Origin: Syntrophorhabdus sp. PtaB.Bin047
GTDB taxonomy: Bacteria; Desulfobacterota; Syntrophorhabdia; Syntrophorhabdales; Syntrophorhabdaceae
Direction: 5' to 3'
NCBI GenBank assembly: GCA_002067235.1
Contig: MVQP01000012.1
Span: 1-47,649 of the forward strand
DNA: 47,649 bases
Part shown: positions 9,785-19,932 of the stretch, in pieces
Numbering within the stretch: position 1 is the stretch's first letter
How the letters are laid out: each line of letters begins with the position of its first letter
Position numbers and translations under genes: made by a program
Notes under the pieces: generated by a model
Databases searched by the model: none
The model's input: only the letters and a program-made list of their open reading frames with translations
Told to the model about the DNA's origin: nothing

Positions 9785-10951
9785 TCAGTACAGAAACATC
9801 GGTTTCCCGAGCGTGTCGCGAACCTTCGGACGGTACGTCTCCACGTCGTACAGGGCCGTCACATCCACCTGCTTCTTCGCCGCCACGACCATGTCCAGCG
9901 GTACGGTCGTGTATATCGCCTGCTGGAGTGCCACCATGCGCCCCCTGTGTCCCATCGCTATCTGGTCCAGGGCGAGACTCCCGTAAGACACAGCGACCAT
10001 TCGGTCGAGAGAATCGGGCGCCCCGGAACGCATCATGTAGGCGAGTTGCTGGTAGATGACGTTGACGCCGGATCGCTGCTTTATCTCCTGGGAAACGAGG
10101 TAACCGACGCCGCCAAGCTTCTTGTGCCCGTAGGCGTCCTCTATGCCCGTCTCCGTCACCGTCCCGCCCACGGTATGGGCTCCTTCCGAGATCGTCATGA
10201 TAGCGTAGTTGGAGGGGTTCCTGGACCGGTCCGTCACAAGAAAACCGACGAGTTTATCCACGTCGAAGGGCACCTCCGATATAACGGCCCTGTCGACGTC
10301 GGCAAGGTAGGCAGCGATAAGCGATGTCTCGCCGGAATTCCTGCCGAAGAGCTCGACAACGCAAACGCGTTCGTGGGAACCTGTTGTGGTGCGCAGGGCA
10401 TTGATGGCATCCACCGACCGTGTTACGGCAGTCGAAAAACCTATGCAAAAATCCGTTCCGAAGACGTCGTTGTCCATGGTCTTCGGGATGGCGACAACCT
10501 GCACGCCTTCCCTGTGGAGCCGCACGGCATAGCTCAAAGTGTCGTCCCCGCCGATGGGGATTATGGCGTCTATCGCAAGGGACTCGAGGACCTTCAGGAT
10601 ATGCCTTGTGCAGTCTACCTTTCCCGATGCCGTCGGGACCCGGTCACCCTCATCCACGAAGGGAGGCACTTCGTCGGCGTTCACGTTCCCCGGATTGGTG
10701 CGCGACGTGTGAAGGATGGTCCCGCCGGTACGGTCGATGGTCCTCACATTATCGAGGCCCAGGGGCATGACGAACCGCTGCGCCTCCGGACTGGCGGGAT
10801 CTATGTCGAGAAGACCCATCCATCCCCTGCGGATACCCACAACCTCGATATCCTTCGATTCGGCACGGGCTACCACGGCCTTTATGGCCACGTTAAGCCC
10901 AGGAACATCCCCTCCCCCCGTCAGGACGGCAACCCTCTTTCTCCTTCCCAT
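9785..10951 (-). CDS. 6-phosphofructokinase, pyrophosphate-type signature
   Basis: A 388-residue phosphofructokinase, longer than the 320-residue ATP enzymes of E. coli type. The N-terminal loop GGGDVPGLN (12-20), catalytic TMDND (D160, equivalent to E. coli D127) and a substrate loop around FGRNSGET are present. Two positions decide the phosphoryl donor. GGDDT has Asp137 where ATP enzymes have Gly104, and PKTMDND has Lys157 where they have Gly124. Asp plus Lys is the signature of pyrophosphate-dependent enzymes, which work reversibly. GGAGGTG lies ahead of ATG 10951. Family assignment is firm; donor choice is inferred from these residues. Confidence 0.88.
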   Translation of the reverse strand: MGRRKRVAVLTGGGDVPGLNVAIKAVVARAESKDIEVVGIRRGWMGLLDIDPASPEAQRFVMPLGLDNVRTIDRTGGTILHTSRTNPGNVNADEVPPFVDEGDRVPTASGKVDCTRHILKVLESLAIDAIIPIGGDDTLSYAVRLHREGVQVVAIPKTMDNDVFGTDFCIGFSTAVTRSVDAINALRTTTGSHERVCVVELFGRNSGETSLIAAYLADVDRAVISEVPFDVDKLVGFLVTDRSRNPSNYAIMTISEGAHTVGGTVTETGIEDAYGHKKLGGVGYLVSQEIKQRSGVNVIYQQLAYMMRSGAPDSLDRMVAVSYGSLALDQIAMGHRGRMVALQQAIYTTVPLDMVVAAKKQVDVTALYDVETYRPKVRDTLGKPMFLY

Positions 10952-11043
10952 AAGAACACCTCCGATCCCCTTCCGGGGCGCTCATTTTCTATAAAGTTCT
11001 GTATAGTCGGGAAAGAAGGGAATGTCAAGGAAGGAGGGAAAAC

Positions 11044-11209
11044 GGTCGCAGGTCGCAGGTCGCAGGTCGCAGGTCGCAAGTCTAAAAGCCAAAAAAGATC
11101 ACTGCCGGGTCAACAATTATGTGTACCAGTCACTAATTGCGTTGACAACCGGTCCGCTTCCACCGTCTTTCTTTGGTAACCTGCGACTTGCGACTTGCGA
11201 CTTGCGACC
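11044..11209. repeat. Heptad array 3, inverted (TCGCAGG dialect)
   Basis: The 345-nt spacer between divergent pfk and the dGTPase gene holds no gene. Five exact GGTCGCA units (11044-11078) plus AGTCTAA face CCTGCGA and three CTTGCGA units (11180-11207). The interior is itself an imperfect inverted repeat: GTCAACAATTA near 11100 against TAATTGCGTTGAC near 11150. The whole 166-nt element can therefore fold as one long hairpin. Confidence 0.88.
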
Positions 11210-11252
11210 ATCAACGACCTGAACTTCGGTTTCCGAAGTTCAGGTCGTTGAT
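11210..11252. repeat. Perfect 20-bp hairpin upstream of the dGTPase gene
   Basis: Positions 11210-11229 and 11233-11252 are perfect reverse complements around a TTT loop. The arm contains the heptad-like string ACCTGAAC. It follows array 3 directly and ends 44 nt before the next start codon. There is no T-run on either side, so a simple terminator is unlikely. It may be a regulatory or recombination structure, or the youngest part of the repeat locus. Confidence 0.8.
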
Positions 11253-11296
11253 ATTGTTACACCTTTATGCTACATTAGGATGTTGGTTGCAGCCGA

Positions 11297-12340
11297 ATGA
11301 ATATCCGTGAAAGACTGGAAGAACGGGAAGGGAAGATCCTGTCGCCCTGGGCGCAGAAGAGCGTCGCCACACGCGGAAGGATGCGGGAAGAGGCCGAGTG
11401 CGACATCAGGCCGGCCTTCCAGCACGACCGCGACAGGATAACCCACAGCAAGTCTTTCCGGAGGCTGAAGTATAAGACGCAGGTCTTCCTTTCGCCCACG
11501 GGAGACCACTACCGGACACGGCTGACGCACACCCTCGAGGTGTCGCAGGTCGCGCGGACGATCGGCCGGGCGCTCGGTCTCAACGAAGACCTCGTGGAGG
11601 CCATAGCCCTTGCCCACGACCTCGGCCACACGCCCTTCGGCCATTCCGGCGAAGCCGTCCTCAATACGCTCTATCCCGGGGGCTTCAGGCACTACGAGCA
11701 AAGCCTGCGGGTCGTGGACATCCTCGAGAAGGACGGCGAGGGCCTCAACCTGACGATGGAGGTCAGGGACGGGATCGTGAAGCACTCCAAGGGCAAAGGT
11801 GACATAATCATCCGGGACGATGATGAAAGGCCGCTCACGAAAGAGGCGGAGGTGGTCCGCATCGCCGACATCATCGGTTATCTTAACCACGATATCGACG
11901 ACGCCATACGGGGCAACGTCATCAGCGAAGAGGACATCCCCCAACATCTCAGGGACGGTCTCGGGCACAGCGTGTCGGACCGCATCGACACGATGGTGCG
12001 CGGCGTCATCTGGGCCACGCTTCAGAGCGGCAGCATGGAACTGGGATGCGGGGAGGAACTGGAAGCTCACATGCTGGAGATGCGCGATCTCCTCTATGTC
12101 CGGGTCTACGAGAGCCCCGTTGTTCATGCGGACTTCATCAAGTGCTCGAAGATCATCGAGGACCTTTACGGGTATTTCCTCAAGGACCCCGATGCGTTCC
12201 TCAAGGAAACGGGCCGTGACGACTTCTATGACGACCCCGTCGCCTGCGTCCGGGATTTCATCGCCGGCATGACGGACCGTTATGCCTTCAGTCTTTTTGA
12301 AAGGATCTTTCTGCCCATGCCATGGAGCATTCCGGTATAG
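11297..12340 (+). CDS. dgt: dGTP triphosphohydrolase-like HD-domain protein
   Basis: A 347-residue HD-superfamily phosphohydrolase of the deoxyguanosinetriphosphate triphosphohydrolase-like family, which removes triphosphate from dNTPs. The RxxH...HD pattern is clear: RLTHTLEV (H78), AHDLGHTPFGH (H107, D108, H111, H116) and a later DIIGYLNHDIDDA helix with the distal aspartate. The FRRLKYKTQVF segment near residue 54 is family-typical. Substrate range is not evident from sequence. No strong ribosome binding site precedes ATG 11297, and an upstream ATG at 11279 is out of frame and runs into a stop. It may be co-transcribed with valS (82-nt gap). Confidence 0.88.
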   Translation: MNIRERLEEREGKILSPWAQKSVATRGRMREEAECDIRPAFQHDRDRITHSKSFRRLKYKTQVFLSPTGDHYRTRLTHTLEVSQVARTIGRALGLNEDLVEAIALAHDLGHTPFGHSGEAVLNTLYPGGFRHYEQSLRVVDILEKDGEGLNLTMEVRDGIVKHSKGKGDIIIRDDDERPLTKEAEVVRIADIIGYLNHDIDDAIRGNVISEEDIPQHLRDGLGHSVSDRIDTMVRGVIWATLQSGSMELGCGEELEAHMLEMRDLLYVRVYESPVVHADFIKCSKIIEDLYGYFLKDPDAFLKETGRDDFYDDPVACVRDFIAGMTDRYAFSLFERIFLPMPWSIPV

Positions 12341-12422
12341 AACGGGAAGACCCGTGAACGTGAACGAACAACGACCATCAAGCGCGTTTTGATAGGTACA
12401 TACGGAAAGGGAGCTGATAATA

Positions 12423-15053
<2,631 letters not shown>

Positions 15054-15056
15054 TCG

Positions 15057-16358
15057 ATGCCCCTGAATTTTTCGCTCATCGAGTCCTTCATAGCGGACCA
15101 CCAGGAGGACATGAGGAACAAGGCCATGCTCCGCCATGACCGGTACCGTGTCCTCTCGGAGCTGGGAACGGCGCTGCAGACCGTCCTCAAGGACTACGAG
15201 ATCTTCGAGACTGAGCTCAACGCACTCGTCATAGAGATAATCGACAACACGTCATCCTACGAAACCCTTCGGGAATGCCATGAACGGGCCGTCGCCGGAG
15301 TGGAGAACTTCTTCCTTGAAGAGGACACCATCGTGGATGTCCACGACCTCTTCCGCATCATCCGGGACAGGATCGCGATCAGGGTCCTCGAACTCGTGGA
15401 AACAGAGATGGTCGGCGAGGAACTCGGGAAGCCTCCCGTCGATTACGTCTGGGCAGGACTGGGAAGCGAGGGCCGCGACGAACAGACCATGGTCACGGAC
15501 CAGGACAATCTCCTTGTCTACGCCGAAGGCAATGACGATTTCGCCTCCGATGAGCTGAGAAAGCGCTGTGCCGAAATGGTGACGGCGGGCCCTGTCAGGC
15601 CGGACACCCCTGAACCCGGAACGTTCCTTGACGGGTATTTCCGGATATTCGCCGAGAAGGCCTCCGACCGGCTCCACCAGGTCGGATTCGAGAAGTGCAA
15701 GGGGGGCGTCATGCCCGTCAACGACCGCTGGAGAGGCTCCATAAAGGACTGGAAGAAGAGGATCGACGAACGCATCACCTTCAGCAGGGGGGTCTTCGAA
15801 CCACTGGATATCATCATCCTCACCGATGCCCGTCGGGTAAAGGGCAGCGAGGTAATCCTCAGGGAGCTTCTGGACTACTTCTTCGCCCTGCTCACCAATA
15901 ACAAGCATTTCATGAAGGAGTTCATCCAGTCCGCCGTCCTGATGCCCAGCGCGCTCACCTTCTTCGGCGGCTTCAAGGTCGAAAAGGAAGGGGAGAACAA
16001 AGACAAGTTCAATATCAAGCTCCTTGGCTGGTCGCCGCTCATCCTCTCCGTCCGGATGCTCTCCCTGGCGAACGGGATATACGAGAGGAACACGCTCAAG
16101 CGGATCGCGATCCTGAGGCAGCGCAACATCATCAAGAAGGAGATGGAAAGCTCCCTCATGGATGCCTATTTCACCTTCGTCCGCTACCGGATAATCAACC
16201 AGATCAATTATCGTGACGAGGAAGGCAAGAGCTCGAACTTCCTTCGGCCCGACATGCTTGGCCCCGACGAGCAGGAAAGACTGCGCAGGGCCATGAAGGC
16301 CGTGGAGACCTTTCAGAAATTCATACAGGAAACACTCCTCTTCGGAGAGGCAGTATAA
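15057..16358 (+). CDS. DUF294 nucleotidyltransferase-like protein
   Basis: A 433-residue protein with the GlnD/GlnE-like nucleotidyltransferase core of DUF294. Its motif is GLGSEGRDEQTMVTDQDN (about 135-151), where DQD (148-150) should bind metal. The C-terminal half matches the DUF294_C substrate-binding-like region, ending in FQKFIQETL. In most relatives this core is fused behind a cyclic-nucleotide-binding domain and two CBS domains. Here the CBS pair is a separate protein 11 nt downstream and no cNMP domain is present. I infer that the two proteins work together as an adenine-nucleotide-sensing nucleotidylyltransferase. The target is unknown. Confidence 0.8.
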   Translation: MPLNFSLIESFIADHQEDMRNKAMLRHDRYRVLSELGTALQTVLKDYEIFETELNALVIEIIDNTSSYETLRECHERAVAGVENFFLEEDTIVDVHDLFRIIRDRIAIRVLELVETEMVGEELGKPPVDYVWAGLGSEGRDEQTMVTDQDNLLVYAEGNDDFASDELRKRCAEMVTAGPVRPDTPEPGTFLDGYFRIFAEKASDRLHQVGFEKCKGGVMPVNDRWRGSIKDWKKRIDERITFSRGVFEPLDIIILTDARRVKGSEVILRELLDYFFALLTNNKHFMKEFIQSAVLMPSALTFFGGFKVEKEGENKDKFNIKLLGWSPLILSVRMLSLANGIYERNTLKRIAILRQRNIIKKEMESSLMDAYFTFVRYRIINQINYRDEEGKSSNFLRPDMLGPDEQERLRRAMKAVETFQKFIQETLLFGEAV

Positions 16359-16369
16359 AGGGGGTTATT

Positions 16370-16741
16370 ATGAAGGTTGTGGAGCTGATGAACAAAGACG
16401 TGGTAACCTGTCATCCGACGGAGAAACTGAACATCATACTCAACAAGCTCGAGCTTTTCAACATCGCGGGGATGCCTGTAGTCGACAAGGGAAGGCTCGT
16501 CGGCATCGTGTGCCAGAGCGATATCCTTAAGGGGCTCAAGAACGGGAGTATGACCGAGCTTTCCGTCTCCGACGTGATGACGGCGGATGTTGTGACCGTG
16601 CCGCCCACGGAGTCGGCGGTGCTCGTGGCCAAGATCATGGTGGAGAAGCATATCAACAGGGTGCCCATCGTCGAGAATGACAAGGTGGTCGGCATCGTTA
16701 CCCGCGGCGACATCATCAAGGCCGTGGCGGAGTGCGGATAA
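16370..16741 (+). CDS. Stand-alone CBS-pair protein
   Basis: A 123-residue protein made only of two CBS domains (about 1-57 and 65-122). Each opens with a VxMxxDVVTxxPTE-type strand and ends in VGIVxxxDI. CBS pairs bind adenosine nucleotides or S-adenosylmethionine and regulate attached enzymes. It follows the DUF294 gene by 11 nt with GGGGGTTATT ahead of ATG 16370. The pair therefore looks like a naturally split version of the usual CBS-DUF294 fusion. A repeat array begins 7 nt after its stop codon. Confidence 0.88.
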   Translation: MKVVELMNKDVVTCHPTEKLNIILNKLELFNIAGMPVVDKGRLVGIVCQSDILKGLKNGSMTELSVSDVMTADVVTVPPTESAVLVAKIMVEKHINRVPIVENDKVVGIVTRGDIIKAVAECG

Positions 16742-16747
16742 GAAGCT

Positions 16748-17051
16748 GTTCCAGGTCTCAGGTTTCAGGTCTCAGGTCTCAAGCCTATGAAGACACTGAA
16801 GCCGGCAAACCGGGATCGGGACGGACGAGAAGACGGTTTCAGGTTTCAGGCTGATGCGACGGAACGTTGAGGCAGGCTGCCAGGAGATACCCAGGAAGTG
16901 GTTTCAGATGCTTGCGGGAATGTACTTGTAAGGATATGGGCGGCGAAGGCCTGTCCCGGTCTCCCGACCTGCGACCTGCGACTTGGGACCTGCAACCTGT
17001 GACCTGTGACCTGTGACCTGCGACCTGCGACTTGAGACTTGAGACTTGAGA
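16748..17051. repeat. Heptad array 4, inverted, longest of the set
   Basis: The left arm 16748-16784 reads CCAGGT, CTCAGGT, TTCAGGT, CTCAGGT and CTCAAGC. A second forward pair sits at 16834-16852. The right arm holds twelve contiguous 7-bp units (16968-17051): CCTGCGA twice, CTTGGGA, CCTGCAA, CCTGTGA three times, CCTGCGA twice, CTTGAGA three times. The outermost units of the two arms are complementary (CTCAGGT against CTTGAGA). The 320-nt spacer between the CBS gene and gatC has no gene. The last unit ends 10 nt before the gatC start, so it may reach the leader. Confidence 0.9.
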
Positions 17052-17061
17052 AAGGACTGAC

Positions 17062-17355
17062 ATGAAGATAACACGAGAGACCGTTGAGTACGTTGCACAT
17101 CTTGCGAGGCTCGATCTTGATGCCGGAGAGATCGATGCCTATACACGGCAGATAGACAGCATACTCGAGTACATGGACTCACTGAACGCCCTGGATACGG
17201 AGGGCGTGGAGCCCACGAGTCATCCCGTTCCGGTGGGATGCATCATGCGCGAGGATGCGGTCAGGGACTCCTTCACCGCCGAGGAATCGGTGAGCAACGC
17301 CCCGGCAAGGATCGACACCTTCTTCAAGGTACCGCCGATCATAGAAGTAGAGTGA
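17062..17355 (+). CDS. gatC: Asp/Glu-tRNA amidotransferase subunit C
   Basis: GatC is the small subunit that links GatA and GatB in the complex converting Glu-tRNA(Gln) or Asp-tRNA(Asn) to the amidated form. The 97-residue length, the N-terminal VEYVAHLARLDL helix and the C-terminal FFKVPPIIEVE tail are diagnostic. AAAGGA precedes ATG 17062. gatA follows after a repeat array of about 110 nt. gatB is not in the window, so the three subunits are not in one operon here. Confidence 0.95.
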   Translation: MKITRETVEYVAHLARLDLDAGEIDAYTRQIDSILEYMDSLNALDTEGVEPTSHPVPVGCIMREDAVRDSFTAEESVSNAPARIDTFFKVPPIIEVE

Positions 17356-17442
17356 GGACAGGTGATAGGTAATGGGTAATAGGCGATGGGGAAGATTGTC
17401 GTTGCCATGACCCATGACCTATTACCTATATTACCTGTCCCC
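17356..17442. repeat. Heptad array 5, inverted (GGTAATG dialect)
   Basis: The forward arm 17356-17391 begins at the base after the gatC stop codon and reads AGGTGAT, AGGTAAT, GGGTAAT, AGGCGAT. The reverse arm 17405-17442 reads CCATGA, CCCATGA, CCTATTA, CCTATATTA, CCTGTCC. The outer ends GGACAGGT and ACCTGTCC are perfect complements. It occupies nearly all of the gatC-gatA spacer. Confidence 0.88.
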
Positions 17443-17466
17443 AATGTTCATCTTAGGAGATGAGGC

Positions 17467-18924
17467 GTGGATATACTGAATTCGACAATAGCACAGTTGC
17501 GGGAAATGCTGAGGAAGAAGGAGATCAGCTCCGTGGAGTTGACGGGGTATTTTCTCGACCGCATAGGGAAGTATAACGGCGAGATACTTGCCTATCTAAG
17601 AACAACGGACGATTACGCCATGGAGATGGCGCGCGAGGCGGATGAGAAGATCGCGCGCGGAGAAGACGCGCCCCTTCTTGGTATTCCCCTCGGCATGAAG
17701 GATATCCTGTGCACGAAGGGGATCGAGACCACCTGCGCCTCGAGTATCCTGAAAGGCTTCGTGCCCCCCTACGACGCCACGGTCATCAGGAAACTTAAGG
17801 AGGCCGGCTTCGTGCATCTCGGCAGGCTCAATATGGACGAGTTCGCCATGGGCTCATCCACCGAGAACTCGGCCTTCCAGACAACGGCGAACCCCTGGGA
17901 CACCTCGCGGATCCCCGGCGGATCGAGTGGAGGCTCCGCCGCGGCGGTTGCCTCGGGGCTCTGCGTGGGCGCCCTCGGCACCGACACGGGCGGCTCCATC
18001 CGCCAGCCGGCGAGCCTCTGCGGCGTCATCGGCATGAAGCCCACTTACGGCAGGGTCTCCCGTTACGGCCTCATAGCCTTCGCCTCTTCCCTCGACCAGA
18101 TAGGCCCCTTCTCCCGGACCGTGAGTGACTGTGCCACCATGCTCGGCGTCATCGCGGGGCACGATTCCCTCGATTCCACCTCCATCCCTCAACCCGTTCC
18201 CGACTACCACTCCTTTCTGGGCAGGGACATCAAAGGGATGAGGATCGGCATACCGGGCGAATACTTCGTCGAAGGCATGGAAGAGGACGTCAGGAAGAAC
18301 TACGAAGAGAACCTTCAGGCCCTCAAGGACCAGGGGGCGGAACTCGTCGACGTATCCCTTCCCCATACACGCCACGCCGTGGCCACCTACTACATCATCT
18401 GCACTGCCGAGGCATCCTCGAACCTCGCACGCTACGATGGCGTCAAGTACGGCCTGCGTGAGGAAGGCAAGGACATCATCGACACGTACAAGAAGACCCG
18501 TTTCGCGGGTTTCGGCAGGGAAGTGAAGCGCAGGATCATCCTCGGGACCTACGTGCTCTCTTCCGGCTATTACGACGCTTACTACCGCAAGGCAGGCAAG
18601 GTGCGCACCCTCATCAGGCGCGACTTCGACGGTGCCTTCGCATCCTGCGACCTCATCGTCACGCCCGTCTCCCCGACAACGGCCTTCAAGGCCGGGGAAC
18701 GTATGGAAGATCCTCTGACCATGTACCTGTCGGACATCTTCACCATCCCCGTTAACCTGGCGGGTCTCCCCGGCATCTCCATCCCCGGCGGTTTCGATGC
18801 GAAGGGCCTCCCCATAGGCCTCCAGATCATCGGCAAACCGCTCGATGAGGGGAGGATGCTCCAGGCGGCGTATGTCTTCGAGTCGCTGAAAAAGGTGCCA
18901 ACGATACCCGAGAGGTACAGATGA
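17467..18924 (+). CDS. gatA: Asp/Glu-tRNA amidotransferase subunit A
   Basis: GatA is the amidase that releases ammonia from glutamine for transamidation. The amidase-signature Ser-cisSer-Lys triad is visible. K78 lies in [10 protein letters not shown], the cis-serine in the [14 protein letters not shown] stretch near residues 150-165, and the nucleophilic serine in [16 protein letters not shown] near 177. The length of 485 residues is normal. The start is GTG 17467 with TTAGGAGAT upstream. The stop codon at 18922-18924 abuts the next repeat array. The gene is bracketed by arrays of the same dialect on both sides. Confidence 0.96.
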   Translation: MDILNSTIAQLREMLRKKEISSVELTGYFLDRIGKYNGEILAYLRTTDDYAMEMAREADEKIARGEDAPLLGIPLGMKDILCTKGIETTCASSILKGFVPPYDATVIRKLKEAGFVHLGRLNMDEFAMGSSTENSAFQTTANPWDTSRIPGGSSGGSAAAVASGLCVGALGTDTGGSIRQPASLCGVIGMKPTYGRVSRYGLIAFASSLDQIGPFSRTVSDCATMLGVIAGHDSLDSTSIPQPVPDYHSFLGRDIKGMRIGIPGEYFVEGMEEDVRKNYEENLQALKDQGAELVDVSLPHTRHAVATYYIICTAEASSNLARYDGVKYGLREEGKDIIDTYKKTRFAGFGREVKRRIILGTYVLSSGYYDAYYRKAGKVRTLIRRDFDGAFASCDLIVTPVSPTTAFKAGERMEDPLTMYLSDIFTIPVNLAGLPGISIPGGFDAKGLPIGLQIIGKPLDEGRMLQAAYVFESLKKVPTIPERYR

Positions 18925-19003
18925 CAGGTGATAGGTCATTGGTCATAGGAGCGAATCTGCCTTTTTGGCTTTCCCATAACCCATCACCCATAACCCATAA
19001 CCC
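18925..19003. repeat. Heptad array 6, inverted (GGTTATG/GGTCATT dialect)
   Basis: The forward arm starts with the gatA stop codon and reads AGGTGAT, AGGTCAT, TGGTCAT (to 18949). The reverse arm 18973-19003 reads CCCATAA, CCCATCA, CCCATAA, CCCATAA, CCC. It fills most of the gatA-udg spacer, and the downstream gene begins 17 nt later. Confidence 0.85.
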
Positions 19004-19020
19004 GCTCTCGGGCTTCTATT

Positions 19021-19638
19021 ATGGTTGACGCGAAGAGATTTCTTATTGCACTGAAGAATATGGGCGTCGATGAATATGTCTTTGCCGAAAGGAAAGGACC
19101 GACGCTCTCCGAGCTTAAGAGGACGGTCCTCGCCTGCGAGAGGTGCGCTCTGGCGAAGACGCGCAAGAGCGTCGTCTTCGGGGAAGGGAACCCGAAGGCG
19201 GATATCGTCTTCGTTGGTGAGGCGCCGGGAGAGGAAGAAGACAACCAGGGACGGCCCTTCGTCGGCAGGGCGGGCAAGCTCCTCGACCAGCTCATCGAAC
19301 GCATCGGAGTGAAGAGAAGCGACGTATTCATCTGCAACGTCCTCAAGTGCAGGCCCCCGGGGAACCGCGACCCCGAGCCCGACGAGGCAGCCGCGTGCAA
19401 AGAGTATCTCCTGGCGCAACTCGACATCATCCGGCCCCGCATCATATGCACCCTCGGGCGCCACGCCTATAACACCCTCCTCGAAACGGACGCCCCCATA
19501 ACCCGCATCCGCGGCAAACTGACGACCTTCCGCGGCACTCCGCTCCTGCCCACCTTTCACCCCTCCTACCTCCTGCGCAGCCAGGGCAGGATCAAAGATG
19601 CCTGGGAAGACATGGACAAACTAAAAACCATGCTCTAA
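19021..19638 (+). CDS. Family 4 uracil-DNA glycosylase (iron-sulfur type)
   Basis: This enzyme removes uracil from DNA to start base excision repair. The 205-residue protein carries the four cluster cysteines of family 4 (C39, C42, C126, C143). It also has the catalytic loop GEAPGEEEDNQGRPFVGRAG (67-86) and the second loop HPSYLLR (180-186). The N-terminal 35 residues before the core are typical of the longer forms sometimes annotated as DNA-polymerase-like. ATG 19021 has only a weak ribosome binding site, since the sequence in front is repeat-derived. Together with the dut gene further on, the window covers two uracil-exclusion functions. Confidence 0.92.
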   Translation: MVDAKRFLIALKNMGVDEYVFAERKGPTLSELKRTVLACERCALAKTRKSVVFGEGNPKADIVFVGEAPGEEEDNQGRPFVGRAGKLLDQLIERIGVKRSDVFICNVLKCRPPGNRDPEPDEAAACKEYLLAQLDIIRPRIICTLGRHAYNTLLETDAPITRIRGKLTTFRGTPLLPTFHPSYLLRSQGRIKDAWEDMDKLKTML

Positions 19639-19656
19639 CCCCCCCACATACCCCTA

Positions 19657-19728
19657 TGTCCTATAGGTCCTAAGCGTCCTATCTGTCCTATTCGTCCTAT
19701 AGGTCCTACTCATCCTATAGGTCCTATA
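19657..19728. repeat. Nonamer array 7 (GTCCTATNN)
   Basis: Eight contiguous 9-bp units share the core GTCCTA (one ATCCTA) with a variable 3' trio: TGTCCTATA, GGTCCTAAG, CGTCCTATC, TGTCCTATT, CGTCCTATA, GGTCCTACT, CATCCTATA, GGTCCTATA. Several junctions form the palindrome CCTATAGG. It begins 19 nt after the glycosylase stop codon. The rest of the spacer to 19932 holds the leader of the next gene and no other feature that I can support. Confidence 0.9.
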
Positions 19729-19932
19729 GGCCTCCCCTCCGCCCTGTCACCAAAAAAATGACGCCCACCCCACAGGAACCGCTACAAAATAATTACACTT
19801 TCTGCGACAGACAGGCCTCCCGCACCCTCGTTATCATATCTGTATCCATCGGGATCAGTTAACGGTGCGGCCGGAAAGCGGGAGATAAGAGCAGGGCGCG
19901 TCAGGTTCGAAACTTTCTCAGGGAGGAGCGAT

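Noticed and set aside
11022..11222. Small reading frame made from heptad array 3
   Set aside because: It encodes repeated Arg/Ser/Gln residues straight from the repeats, lacks a ribosome binding site and crosses the perfect hairpin. Similar repeat-coded frames at 16839-17182 and 31543-31807 were dropped for the same reason.
16968..17051. CRISPR array
   Set aside because: Units are 7 bp and contiguous, with no spacers of 25-40 bp and no cas genes.
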